Assembly (NCBI GenBank): GCA_963834365.1
Contig: CAWIBS010000032.1
Location: 310,001 to 374,000 of the forward strand
Length of the DNA: 64,000 nucleotides
Source of the DNA: CAWJAP01 sp963834365
GTDB taxonomy: Bacteria > Acidobacteriota > Vicinamibacteria > Vicinamibacterales > Vicinamibacteraceae
Direction: 5' to 3'
Positions 42,091 to 51,788 of the stretch are shown piece after piece. Under the pieces are notes generated by a model. The model was not told the DNA's origin. It worked only from the letters and a program-made list of their open reading frames with translations, and ran no database searches. Positions within the stretch are counted from its first letter, which is position 1. The number at the start of each line of letters is the position of its first letter. The position numbers were made by a program, and so were the translations under genes.

Positions 42091-45083
42091 AGCGTTCGCG
42101 GCGTCTGATACGCGAACCGGTTGCGCGGATCCCCGAACCCCGGGGTGAAGGTGCCGTCGGCGCGGGTGATCCGGGGCGCCGTGCGCCAGTGCACGCCCTC
42201 GACCGGCGTCTCGGTGAACGGATTGAACGCGACCAGGTCGCTCGTGCCGCCGGCGCGGGTCTGGGTCGTCAGGGAGATGGCGTTGGTGTCGAAGACGTCC
42301 TGCCGGTTGAACACGTTCCAGACCTGCACCTGGAAGAACAGCTCGGCGCTGCCGGCGCCGGTGAAGCGGTAGGCATAGTTCGCGGAGAAGTCCGTGCGGT
42401 TCACGACCGCGGTGCGGAAGGCGTCGCGGTTGGTGAAGAAGTAGGCGGCGCTGGTCGCCGGGTTGGCGTAGCCCGGATTGGTCACCGACGCGACCGAGAC
42501 CAGGCCGGCGGCGCCGTACGGCAGCCCGCTCGAAATCGCATGGGTCCCGCTCAGGCTCAGCGTCCCGAGCCGACCGGGAACGGGGGTCGTCCACACCCCC
42601 CAGACGCGGCCGCGATGCCGTTGATCGATCGCGAGATCCCCGACCGGACGGTTCCACGCCGGATCGTTGTACTCGGGATAGTAGAGGAAGCCGGTCGTGG
42701 CGTTCGCGGCGCTGCCGTAGGTGACGATGTTCGCCGTGGACGGACCGCCCGCGAGCGTCTCGCCGTCGAAGTTGCCCCAGCTCTTCGAAAGCGTGTAGTT
42801 GCCGGCGAACTGCAGCGTGCTGCTGGCGCGCACGTTGGCCTGCACGCTCAACGCGGTGTGCTCACGCTCGGGCGTGGCGCTGTTGTCGACGATCGACAGG
42901 TCCTGCGGCCGCCCCACCGGATCGATGACCTGGCCGGTGCTGAGGTCCCGGCGCAGCGTGTAGAAGTCCTGGAAGGCCCGGTACAGGAAGTCGGCGCGGA
43001 CGCTGGCCCGCGTGCCCAGTTGACGCGTCACGCCGGCCGCCACCTCGCTGACGCTCGGAGACTGCAGCGAATCGCCGATCTGGGTGTCCACGCCGGGCAA
43101 CGACAGCAGGACTGTCGGGCGGCTCGTCCCACCGTTGGCGAAGAACCAGTCGAACAGCGTCCGCAGCGCCACGTCGGTCGTCATCAGGCTCGACACCGGT
43201 GCGTTGACGTCGGCATTGATCGCCGGGCCCTCGTAGCGGAAGCGGTAGGTCGACGCCTGTCCGCCAGGCGAGCTCGAATCGGCGATCGAATTCGCGATGC
43301 CGGCGACATAGCGGCCATAGCTGGCGTTCACCGTCCACTGGCCCGATCCGGTCGGATCCCACGTCGCGGCGAGGCGCGGGCTGAAGGCGCTGTCCTTGAC
43401 GACATCGGCGTCGGCGCTGTCCTTGCCGTCGTTGCGATCCCACCGCATCCCGAGGTTGAGGCTGAGCCGATCGTTCACCCGCCACGTGTCGTTGGCGAAC
43501 AGCGAGTGGGTGCGGAAGTCGGTGCCCAGGCTGTTCTGCGTGATCGGGTTCCATTGAATGAGCGTGCTCGCTCCCGGGACCCACGATGGATACACGTCGG
43601 TGCCGGCGACAATCGAGGTGGTGCCGAGAATGCGGTAGTCGCTTCCGGACTGGTGGTTCTTCGCGATCCGGACGTCGTTGAACGTGTCGTAGCCGAACAC
43701 CAGGCTGTGCGACCCGGCGCGGCTGGTCGAGAGGAAGTAGTTGCCCTTGAGCAGCAGGTTGTCGTTGTCGCGCTTCTCCGGCGGGGCACAGACCGAGCAG
43801 AAGGTCGGCGACCAGAACCGGGTGTTGCGCGCCGAGTCCACCACGAGCGTGCCGTCGATGAGGTCGGTCGTGGACGCGCCGGCGCCGTCGAAGGCCAGCT
43901 CGCGCTTGGAGAACTGCGCCTCGACGAAGAAGTTCTGCCTGATGATGCCGGTGTAGTTCGCGGAGTACAGGTCCTCGGGAAGCTTGCGGTTGTACAGGCT
44001 TCTCGTGTCCATGATGTTGAACTGCCGGGCATTGGTCTCCTCGCGCCGCCGGCCGATGAACGACCCGCGGAGGGTGTGCGCGCCGGCGAGCGAGTAGGTG
44101 CCTTTCGCCTCGAACCGCTTCTCGTTCTGCCCGAAGTCGTAGCCGACGCCGGTGACGTCCCCCTGTCGCGCCTCGATCCGATCGACGAAGCGGCCGGCGC
44201 CGAAGTACCACAGGCGATCGCGCACCACGGGTCCGCCGACCGTGAACTCATAGGTCGGAATCACATCGTCTACGGTGAAGTCACCGGCGAAGGGCGACAG
44301 CTCGCGCCAGCCGTCATTGGTCAACGTCGTCCGGAACGAGCCCGACATGCGGTTGCCGCCCGACTTGGTGATCGCGTTGACCACACCGCCCGAGAAGCGG
44401 CCGAACTCCGCCGAGATGGCGCCGGTCGTGACCGTCGTCTCCTGGATCGCGTCCTCGATGAACAGCGGCAGCGCCTGACCGCGGACGTTCTCGTTGACGA
44501 CGACGCCGTTGATGAGGAACAGGTTCTCGAACGAGGCCGCGCCCGACATCACGATGGTCTGCGTCGCCGAGTCGTTGTTGTTGTTGCTCGGACCGGTGGC
44601 CGACACGTTCGGCGCCAGCAGCATCGTCGCCGCGAGCGAGCGATCGGAGGGCAGCTGATTCACCAGATCAGCACGGATCGTCGTCGCGACCGGCGCCGTG
44701 GTCGCGAAGGCCTCGGTCCGCGCCGAGACCGTGACCGACTCGGCGACGCCGCCGACCTCGAGCGCGACGTCCAGCGGTACGGTCTGGGCCGCCGCGACGT
44801 TGACCTTGCGTTCGACCGGCTTGAAGCTGGCCAGCTCGAACCGCACGGTGTATTCCCCGGGCGGCAGGAACGGCAGGATGAAATCCCCGTGTTCGGAGCT
44901 CACGACCTCGCGCGTGCCCTGAAGCGCCGGCGAGGCGGCGACCACCGTGACGCCAGGGAGAACGGCGCCGTCCGCCTGCGCCACCCGTCCCGAGATCGTC
45001 CCTGTGGGATTGCCCTGACCAGCGGCGAGGCTCGCCGTCAGGCACAGCGCGAGCGTTGCGATCGATGTCCGAAGAATGGTCAT
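42063..45083 (-). CDS. TonB-dependent receptor with N-terminal carboxypeptidase-regulatory-like domain
   Basis: 1006 residues from the ATG at 45083, preceded by GGAGG. Signal peptide, then a CarboxypepD_reg domain (GTISGRVAQADGAVLPGVTVVA), a plug domain (IQETTVTTGAISAEFGRFSGGVVNAITKSGG) and a 22-strand-type barrel ending in the terminal aromatic MGVRF. This is the Oar-like receptor type common in Acidobacteriota. The ligand is probably a plant- or protein-derived polymer fragment, which is inference. No specific partner genes are adjacent. The downstream region carries duplicated copies of the gene's end. Confidence 0.9.
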   Translation of the reverse strand: MTILRTSIATLALCLTASLAAGQGNPTGTISGRVAQADGAVLPGVTVVAASPALQGTREVVSSEHGDFILPFLPPGEYTVRFELASFKPVERKVNVAAAQTVPLDVALEVGGVAESVTVSARTEAFATTAPVATTIRADLVNQLPSDRSLAATMLLAPNVSATGPSNNNNDSATQTIVMSGAASFENLFLINGVVVNENVRGQALPLFIEDAIQETTVTTGAISAEFGRFSGGVVNAITKSGGNRMSGSFRTTLTNDGWRELSPFAGDFTVDDVIPTYEFTVGGPVVRDRLWYFGAGRFVDRIEARQGDVTGVGYDFGQNEKRFEAKGTYSLAGAHTLRGSFIGRRREETNARQFNIMDTRSLYNRKLPEDLYSANYTGIIRQNFFVEAQFSKRELAFDGAGASTTDLIDGTLVVDSARNTRFWSPTFCSVCAPPEKRDNDNLLLKGNYFLSTSRAGSHSLVFGYDTFNDVRIAKNHQSGSDYRILGTTSIVAGTDVYPSWVPGASTLIQWNPITQNSLGTDFRTHSLFANDTWRVNDRLSLNLGMRWDRNDGKDSADADVVKDSAFSPRLAATWDPTGSGQWTVNASYGRYVAGIANSIADSSSPGGQASTYRFRYEGPAINADVNAPVSSLMTTDVALRTLFDWFFANGGTSRPTVLLSLPGVDTQIGDSLQSPSVSEVAAGVTRQLGTRASVRADFLYRAFQDFYTLRRDLSTGQVIDPVGRPQDLSIVDNSATPEREHTALSVQANVRASSTLQFAGNYTLSKSWGNFDGETLAGGPSTANIVTYGSAANATTGFLYYPEYNDPAWNRPVGDLAIDQRHRGRVWGVWTTPVPGRLGTLSLSGTHAISSGLPYGAAGLVSVASVTNPGYANPATSAAYFFTNRDAFRTAVVNRTDFSANYAYRFTGAGSAELFFQVQVWNVFNRQDVFDTNAISLTTQTRAGGTSDLVAFNPFTETPVEGVHWRTAPRITRADGTFTPGFGDPRNRFAYQTPRTLRLSMGVRF

Positions 45084-45461
45084 GGATTTCCTCCCTCTCG
45101 ACCCGCAGTCCGGCACGATCGAGCAACCACGGTGCCGCCGGGCGGCCGTTCGTCAGGAGAATCGGGCGGTTCGTCCCGAACCTGGGACGACTGTTGTCAA
45201 GCTCGTGACGGCACAACCTTCCAGAGGTGATGAGCGGCGCGGAATGGGGGACACGATGCGCCTGAGCGCCGGCAGGGGTGACGACGAAGGGACGGAATCG
45301 TGGCGTGAGGGCGCCGTGCGATTCGGCTTCTTGGAGGATCGTGCGCCGAGGACCAGAGCGTCGGTTCTCAGGCGGTGGGACAGGGCTTCAGACCTGTCGC
45401 AATCGACGACACGCTGAGAGAGGCCAGTGCAGCCGCCCTTTGATCCCGTCGGGTCAGCGGA
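45084..45461. other. Intergenic region upstream of the TonB receptor
   Basis: 378 bases without a supported gene. On the minus strand a TTGACA (45195-45200) is followed by an inverted repeat, TCGTCCC/GGGACGA around 6 nt (45171-45190), where the rest of a promoter would sit. No clear -10 is seen. A partial hairpin, GGGACAGGGCTTCAGACCTG, lies near 45377. The 3' part is the end region of the formimidoylglutamase transcript. Confidence 0.35.
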
Positions 45462-46457
45462 TCACTGGAGCGGGCGATCGCGTTCCGCCATGCCGCGGAG
45501 AAAGTGCCAGATCGCCAGCGCGGCCAGGCGGGACGTCTGATCGTCGCGATCGAGCCTGGGATTCACCTCGACCAGATCGATGGACCTGACACAGGGCGAT
45601 CGGCCGGCGTGGAACGCGGCGTCGAAGAGCAGTTCAGGCGTGAGGCCGCCGGTCGCCGGCGCGCTCACCGCCGGGGCGTAGGCCTGATCGACGGCGTCGA
45701 GATCGACGGATACGAAGGTGTCGTTCGCGAGCGCGTCGTAGAGCGCGCAAATCCGTTCTCTCGTCACGTCGTCGCGCCAGACGATCGACGCCTTCCGCTC
45801 GGCGAGAAAGCCCAGATGCGCCGCGGCCACGGCGTGCGGCAGCAGTCCGGCCACCGTGTAGCCGCTGCACGCGCCGGAGTCGTGCTCGAGCGCCTGACGG
45901 AAGGGCGACCCCGAATGCGCTCGGCCCTCGAGGAGCGTCCGCACGTCCGGATGGGCGTCCCAGTTGACGATCGAGACCCGCCGGTTCGCGCCGGCATACC
46001 CGAGGAAATGGCCGAACGCGGTTTCGTGCCCCCCGCCGAGGACGATCGGCGTCGCACCCTGCGCGAGGCAGGCGCTCACGGCTTCTCCCAGCTGCTTCTG
46101 CGCAAGATCCAGGTGATCGGTGACCGGCAGATTGCCGAAGTCGTGCATGCGCCCCAGCAGGCGGACGAACTTCATGTCCTGCCGCGGGGTGAGGCGGTAG
46201 AGCCACTCGCGGATCCGATCGGGCGCCTCGCGCGCGCCGACGCGGCCGCCATTGCGGCGCACGCCTTCGTCGCAGGGGAAACCGATGAGGGCAATCGCCG
46301 GCCAGCGATCGGGCGAGACGTCGAGCCCGACGAGGTGGCCGACACGGGGATCGTCGAGCGTGGTCGCGCGGCGAATCTCCACGCCCGGGGCGTCGAAGCG
46401 CATCGGCAGCCGCGGGGCGCGCTCCGGTGACCAGGGCAGGCGGTCCGCGGCAGCCAT
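45462..46457 (-). CDS. Formimidoylglutamase-like arginase/ureohydrolase
   Basis: 331 residues. The binuclear manganese ligands of the ureohydrolase family are present: GGGHE, NWDAHPDVR (DAHxD) and SVDLDAVDQAYAP (DxDxxD). VEVNPRLD completes the C-terminal motif. The pattern fits formimidoylglutamase (HutG) better than arginase or agmatinase. It would hydrolyse N-formimino-glutamate to glutamate and formamide in histidine breakdown. Its ATG overlaps the stop of the upstream glutamate dehydrogenase as TGATG, so the two proteins are made together. No other hut genes are in the window. Confidence 0.83.
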   Translation of the reverse strand: MAAADRLPWSPERAPRLPMRFDAPGVEIRRATTLDDPRVGHLVGLDVSPDRWPAIALIGFPCDEGVRRNGGRVGAREAPDRIREWLYRLTPRQDMKFVRLLGRMHDFGNLPVTDHLDLAQKQLGEAVSACLAQGATPIVLGGGHETAFGHFLGYAGANRRVSIVNWDAHPDVRTLLEGRAHSGSPFRQALEHDSGACSGYTVAGLLPHAVAAAHLGFLAERKASIVWRDDVTRERICALYDALANDTFVSVDLDAVDQAYAPAVSAPATGGLTPELLFDAAFHAGRSPCVRSIDLVEVNPRLDRDDQTSRLAALAIWHFLRGMAERDRPLQ

Positions 46458-49400
46458 CAGGCAGTCGCGGAGATGGCCGCGAGCGTCTTCTGCACGTCGT
46501 GCACGTCGGCCGACGTGCCGGCGAGCGCCTGGCGGGCCGCGCGATCGAGCGTCTGCTCGATGCGGAGGAGCGCCTCGTATTCCTGCGGCGGCGCCAGGCG
46601 GCCGGCGTGCACGCGGTCGCGCGCTTCGTCGGCGCCAGCGTCGCGATCGACCGCGAGGTAGGCACGCATCACCGCCTCGATGTCCCTGCCGGAGGCGGCC
46701 ATGAGCTGCGACACCAGGCGGATGCCGGCCTTGTTGACCACGTAGTTCACCGCCGCCGTCGCGACGATTTCGCGCCGCAGCGGGTGTTTGGCGAAGTGCT
46801 CGCGGAAGGCGTCGCGGAGCCGCCTGGGGAAGTAGGCGTCGAGGAACGGGCGATGCGCGTCGTCATCGGGGAGCGCCGTCTTCAGCACGTGCGCGAAGGC
46901 CCAGTTCTTGACGTGCCCCATCAGGACGGCGAGGAGCGGACGGGGCAGTCCCCGCTCGCGCGCCGGATTCGCCAGCAGCTCGTCACGAGCCGGCACCGCC
47001 GCGTCGCTCCGGCTGACGATGCCCGCCGCGACCAGTTCTTCGACGAACGCCGCGTAGTCTTCGTACGCCGCGGCGCTGCGGAGCCCGTCGAGCGTCAACG
47101 CCAGCGCCTGCTCCGCGTTGTCCACGAGCACGAGCTCCGAGACTTCGTCGGTCATCTCCTGCAGGATCCGGTTGCGCTCGGTGCGGCTCTTGATCTGGCC
47201 GGCGCGCAGGAGCACGTCGAGGAGAATCTTGATGTTCACCTCGTGGTCGGACATGTCGACGCCGCCCGAGTTGTCGATGGCATCGGTGTTGAGCTGGCCG
47301 CCGCGTGTCCAGTACTCGAGGCGCGCGCGCTGGGTCAGGCCGAGGTTGCCCCCCTCGCCGATGACCCGCGCCCGGACGGCCGGGGCATCGATGCGGACGC
47401 GATCGTTCGCGCGGTCGCCGACGTCGGCGTCCTCCTCGGTCGAGGCCTTCACGTAGGTGCCGATGCCGCCGTTGTAGAGCAGATCCACGGGGGCGCCGAG
47501 GATCGCCCGAATCACTTCCTCGCCGCTGGGCGCGCTCTCGTCGATCGCCAGCGCCGCCCGGGCCTCGGCGCTCAACGGAATCTCCTTCGCCGTCCGATCG
47601 AAGATGCCGCCGCCGGGGCTCATCGCCGACGCGTCATAGTCCTTCCAGGAGGATCGCGGCAGCGCGAAGAGTCGCGACCGTTCGGCGAAGCTGCGCGCCG
47701 GGTCGGGAGCCGGATCGATGAAGATGTGCTGATGGTTGAACGCGGCGACGAGGCGGATCTGCTCGCTCCGCAGCATCCCGTTGCCGAAGACGTCGCCCGC
47801 CATGTCGCCGATGCCGACACAGGTGAACGGCTGCGTCTGCACGTCGACGCCGAGGTTGCGGAAATGATGGCGAATGCACTCCCAGGCGCCGCGCGCCGTG
47901 ATGCCTTCCTTCTTGTGGTCGTAGCCGTTGCTGCCGCCGGAGGCGAACGCGTCGCCCAGCCAGAAGCCGTATTGCCCCGACACCTGGTTGGCCGTGTCCG
48001 ACAGGTGCGCCGTGCCCTTGTCCGCCGCGACGACCAGGTAGGGATCGTCGTCGTCGTGCCGCACGACCTCCGGCGGATGCACGACGTCGCCGTTGATCAG
48101 GTTGTCGGTGACGTCGAGCAGTCCCGAGACGAACTCGCGATACCGCTCGACCAGGTAGGCGTCGAGCGCGGGCCGGGGCGGGAGCTGGCCCTTGAGGACG
48201 AATCCGCCTTTCGACCCCACCGGCACGATGATGGCGTTCTTCACCATCTGCGTCTGCATCAGGCCGAGGACTTCGGTGCGGAAGTCGTCGTGGCGATCGC
48301 TCCACCGCAGGCCGCCGCGCGCGACCTTGCCGCCGCGGAGGTGAATGCCTTCGAGCCGCCGCGAGTGCACGTAGATCTCGAACAGCGGCCGCGGCGACAC
48401 CATGCCGTCCACCCGTCCGCTCTCCACCTTGATGGCGAAGACCGGCCGCTCGGGACGCTGGTAGGCGTTGGTCCGCACCGTCGCGTGCACGAGGTTCTCG
48501 AACCCCTGCAGGATCTCGTCGTCGAACAGGCTCGAGACGGCGCGCAGGGCGGCGCGCACGGCCTCGTCGCCGGCCTGGATGGCCGCTTCCCGCCGGCCCT
48601 GGAACTGGGGGTCGAAGCGGGCGCGGAACATGCCCGAGATCGCGGCGGCCGCGGCGCTGTTGCGGAGCAGCACGCCGTTGACCGTGTCGTCGGTCAGCAC
48701 CGGCCGGATCTGCAGCAGGTGATTGCGCAGCGTGCGCAGCACTTCGAGCTCGCGCCAGTCCAGCCCCTCGAGCATCAGCAGGCCGTTGAGCGGGTCGTCG
48801 GTGGCGCGGCCCTCCTGGAGCGCGCGCAGCGCCTCGCGCAGGCGATCCTCGCCCTCCACCATCGCCGCGATCACCGGCGCCGGCGCTTCGACCTTGAGCC
48901 GCTCGAGGGTGATGCGGCGCCCGTCGGGCAGCGTGATCGGGATCGACATCTCCTCGCGCACCGGCAGCGCGAGGTGTTCGAGCGTGCGCAGCATCGCGGT
49001 GAGGCCCAGCGGCCGCGGTGAGTAGATCTTGAGCGTTGCGGTCTCGGCCGAGTCCGGACGGACGGTGATGTCGAGCTGGGCCTCGATGGCTTCGAAGCGG
49101 CGCAGATCCTCGGGGACCTCGTCCGGCTTGGTGGACTCGCGATACAGGCCGCTGCGGGTCTCGGTGCGGACGAAGCGCTTGAACAGCCGCCGCCCCTCGA
49201 GCGGCCCGAACGCCTGCTCGAGCGTGACGGCGACACGGTCTTCCCACGTCGAGATGACGCGGTGCGTGATCTCGCGCACCTGGGCGACGTCGATCGGATG
49301 CTCGAGCGTCGAATCGTCGAAATAGAAGACGAGCAGCGCCACCACGCCCATGTCGGCCCAGGTGTTGAACGCAATCGGGCCGAACGCCTGGCTGAGCTGC

Positions 49401-50731
49401 GCCTTGAGGTCCTCCTCGGCCTTGTGCGAGTAGCGCAGGTCCGAGAAGGCGATCGACACCGACGCGTAGCCCGGACCGCGGCGCGTCGTCACGACGATCT
49501 CGTTGTCGCTCGACATGTAGACCATGCGATCGATGGTCTGCTTCAGCGACGCCTGGTCGGTGTAGAGCAGTTCGCGGCGCGGGAAGTGGTTGAAGAGCGC
49601 GCGCGTCTCGCGGTAGGCGTGGGAGTTGCTGGGGTCGCCGCTGTGCTCGAGCACCCACGCCAGCTTCTCGCGCATGAGCGGCACGTCCTGCGGCTTGGCC
49701 GTGAGCGCGCCCTTGGCGAGACGTCCGAGCAGCAGCGTTGCCGAGTCGATCGAGCCGTCGGCGTTCCACTCGCGAATCACCACGTCGTCGATCGGCTCGA
49801 GATGATGAATCGCGTGGGCGTTGGGACAGTAGTCGATGTCGATGACCCGCTCGTCCGAGTCGGCCGGCCGCATGTGCTCCTGCTGGACCTCCATCAACCC
49901 TGGAAAGACGACGGGCAGCAGCGCCGTGTCCTTGAAGACGCCGAGCGTGCTCGTCTGGTCCTCGTGCGGCTCGCCGTCGGGGCCGAAGGCGTAGCGCAGG
50001 ATGCCGAGCATCACGTAGTTGTCCGACCGCAGCCACTCGAGGAAGGCGCGGGCGGCGTCGCCGTCGGCCGGATGGCCGCGCCGGCTGCGCAGGCGCGGCC
50101 CGATCTCGGTGATCGCGCGGCGCATGGCGGGGAAGTCCTCGACCCCGAGGAACACCGTCTTCAGGACCGAGAAGACCTGGTGCTCGATGCGCCGCAGCCG
50201 CTCGCGCGCCTCGACGCGCTCGATGCGGAACTGGCAGTACAGCTCGCGCGACCCGTCCTCCTGCGGCGCGCCGATCCAGACCACGCGCTCCCATTGGCGG
50301 CGCACGGTGAAGATCGGATGGATGGCCGAGAAGACGCGCAGGCCTTCCTTCTGGAAATAGTTCTTGAGGCTCTCGAAGATGAACGGCGCGTCGGGTGAAT
50401 GCGTCTCGACGATCGTCACCTCGTGGGAGGAGCCCTGGGCGAGCGCGCCGCTGTCATCGGGATTGCGGACCGCCACGTGCAGGCCCGGCAGTCCCTTGTA
50501 GAGCTGTACCGCCGGGGGCATCGTCCGGGCCACGAACCGGAACATGCCGCCGATGCGGGCCGCGAGCGCCTCGGCGGGCAGCCGCAGGGCCAGCGAATCG
50601 GGCATTTCCGCGTAGGCGACGGGCGCCAGGGCGAGCAGCAGATCGCGATCGTCGGGCGCGGCGTCGCGGGCGAGAATGTCGGTTATGGCGGCGAGCGTCG
50701 AGACCCTCCGCTGAGGGTCGGCGGTGATCAT
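46457..50731 (-). CDS. Large NAD-specific glutamate dehydrogenase
   Basis: 1424 residues, the GDH-180-like family (somewhat shorter than the roughly 1600 residues common there). The long N-terminal regulatory half leads to the catalytic core: PVGSKGGFVLKGQLPP, VGIGDMAGDVFGNGMLRS, FIDPAPDP, and GEGGNLGLTQRARLEYW with NTDAIDNSGGVD. It oxidises glutamate to 2-oxoglutarate and ammonia. The ATG has a GGAGGA ribosome site four bases upstream. Translational coupling to a formimidoylglutamase-like gene suggests a catabolic role, opposing the gltBD pair elsewhere in the window. Confidence 0.93.
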   Translation of the reverse strand: MITADPQRRVSTLAAITDILARDAAPDDRDLLLALAPVAYAEMPDSLALRLPAEALAARIGGMFRFVARTMPPAVQLYKGLPGLHVAVRNPDDSGALAQGSSHEVTIVETHSPDAPFIFESLKNYFQKEGLRVFSAIHPIFTVRRQWERVVWIGAPQEDGSRELYCQFRIERVEARERLRRIEHQVFSVLKTVFLGVEDFPAMRRAITEIGPRLRSRRGHPADGDAARAFLEWLRSDNYVMLGILRYAFGPDGEPHEDQTSTLGVFKDTALLPVVFPGLMEVQQEHMRPADSDERVIDIDYCPNAHAIHHLEPIDDVVIREWNADGSIDSATLLLGRLAKGALTAKPQDVPLMREKLAWVLEHSGDPSNSHAYRETRALFNHFPRRELLYTDQASLKQTIDRMVYMSSDNEIVVTTRRGPGYASVSIAFSDLRYSHKAEEDLKAQLSQAFGPIAFNTWADMGVVALLVFYFDDSTLEHPIDVAQVREITHRVISTWEDRVAVTLEQAFGPLEGRRLFKRFVRTETRSGLYRESTKPDEVPEDLRRFEAIEAQLDITVRPDSAETATLKIYSPRPLGLTAMLRTLEHLALPVREEMSIPITLPDGRRITLERLKVEAPAPVIAAMVEGEDRLREALRALQEGRATDDPLNGLLMLEGLDWRELEVLRTLRNHLLQIRPVLTDDTVNGVLLRNSAAAAAISGMFRARFDPQFQGRREAAIQAGDEAVRAALRAVSSLFDDEILQGFENLVHATVRTNAYQRPERPVFAIKVESGRVDGMVSPRPLFEIYVHSRRLEGIHLRGGKVARGGLRWSDRHDDFRTEVLGLMQTQMVKNAIIVPVGSKGGFVLKGQLPPRPALDAYLVERYREFVSGLLDVTDNLINGDVVHPPEVVRHDDDDPYLVVAADKGTAHLSDTANQVSGQYGFWLGDAFASGGSNGYDHKKEGITARGAWECIRHHFRNLGVDVQTQPFTCVGIGDMAGDVFGNGMLRSEQIRLVAAFNHQHIFIDPAPDPARSFAERSRLFALPRSSWKDYDASAMSPGGGIFDRTAKEIPLSAEARAALAIDESAPSGEEVIRAILGAPVDLLYNGGIGTYVKASTEEDADVGDRANDRVRIDAPAVRARVIGEGGNLGLTQRARLEYWTRGGQLNTDAIDNSGGVDMSDHEVNIKILLDVLLRAGQIKSRTERNRILQEMTDEVSELVLVDNAEQALALTLDGLRSAAAYEDYAAFVEELVAAGIVSRSDAAVPARDELLANPARERGLPRPLLAVLMGHVKNWAFAHVLKTALPDDDAHRPFLDAYFPRRLRDAFREHFAKHPLRREIVATAAVNYVVNKAGIRLVSQLMAASGRDIEAVMRAYLAVDRDAGADEARDRVHAGRLAPPQEYEALLRIEQTLDRAARQALAGTSADVHDVQKTLAAISATA

Positions 50732-51788
50732 GGGTCCTCCATCATCACGAGCGTCGGACAGCGTACCACGGGTCCATCCCGATGACGCGGACGGCGGCGC
50801 CGGCTGCCGCAGGATCGTCGTCGATCGCGGCGACGCCCGCCGGCGCGTGGATCACGTGCTCGTGGACCGGCTCCCCGGGCTGCCGGCGCTGTCGCGCGCC
50901 CGCATTCAGGGCTGGATTCGCAGCGGCCGCGTCCGCGTGGACGGCGTGCCGGTGGCGCGTCCGTCGCAGCGGCTGGTCGAAGGCCAGCGCCTGGACGTCC
51001 TCCTGGATCCGGCGCCAGCACGCACCCACCTCGCTCAGCCCCTCGACCTCGACATCGTCTACGAGGATGACGCGATGCTCGCGATCAACAAGCCGGCGGA
51101 TCTCGTCGTGCACCCGACGCGCCGGTATCCGGAAGGCACGCTGGTCAATGCGTTGTTGTGGCACCTGCGCGCGGCCGGACAGACGCCTCCGGTGGCCCGG
51201 CTGGTCCACCGGCTCGACCGGCAGACGTCGGGCCTGCTGGTCGTCGCCAAGCGCCGCGAGGTCCATGCCGCGCTCGCGCGGGCCATGGCACGCCGCGCGG
51301 TGGACAAGACGTATCTGGCGCTCGTGTATGGGACGCCGCGATCGGTGAAGGATCGCATCGACCTGCGAATCGTCCGCGATCCGGCCGGTCGTTTGACGAC
51401 GTCACGGGTCGAGGGGCAGACGGCGTCAACGATCGTCGAGCTCGTCGGCACGACCGGGGGGTCGCGCGCCGGACTGTCGCTGCTGCGCTGCACGCTCGTC
51501 ACAGGTCGTCTGCACCAGATTCGCGTACACCTGGCGGGCGTCGGGCTCCCGATCGTCGGTGATCCGCTTTACCGCCCGCGCCCGCGAAGACTTCCCTCGG
51601 ATCCGGCGCTCGCGTCGGGCTGCCTCGCGTTCCCCCGTCAGGCCCTGCACGCCTGGCGGCTGCGTCTGGCGCATCCGGTCACCGGGACCCCACTCGACCT
51701 GACCGCGCCTGTGCCCCCGGATCTGGCACGACTGCTTTCGCTCGCGGGCCTGGACGCCGCAGCCGGAGGCCTTTCCACAGGAGCATGA
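50730..51788 (+). CDS. RluA-family pseudouridine synthase, second paralogue
   Basis: 352 residues if the ATG at 50730 is used. The S4 domain begins at about 39 (RRVDHVLVDRLPGLPALSRARIQGWIRSG). The catalytic Asp is in RLVHRLDRQTSG, and GRLHQIRVHL follows. RNA target unknown; the C-terminal half resembles the RluC/RluD group. The start is unclear: the ATG overlaps the divergent glutamate dehydrogenase ATG within CATG, and that gene has the better ribosome site. An in-frame GTG lies at 50847. The 3' end runs 110 bases into convergent cls. Confidence 0.8.
   Translation: MGPPSSRASDSVPRVHPDDADGGAGCRRIVVDRGDARRRVDHVLVDRLPGLPALSRARIQGWIRSGRVRVDGVPVARPSQRLVEGQRLDVLLDPAPARTHLAQPLDLDIVYEDDAMLAINKPADLVVHPTRRYPEGTLVNALLWHLRAAGQTPPVARLVHRLDRQTSGLLVVAKRREVHAALARAMARRAVDKTYLALVYGTPRSVKDRIDLRIVRDPAGRLTTSRVEGQTASTIVELVGTTGGSRAGLSLLRCTLVTGRLHQIRVHLAGVGLPIVGDPLYRPRPRRLPSDPALASGCLAFPRQALHAWRLRLAHPVTGTPLDLTAPVPPDLARLLSLAGLDAAAGGLSTGA

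Noticed and set aside
41994..45230. 1078-residue open frame opposite the TonB receptor
   Set aside because: Same shadow effect; no motifs and no ribosome site.
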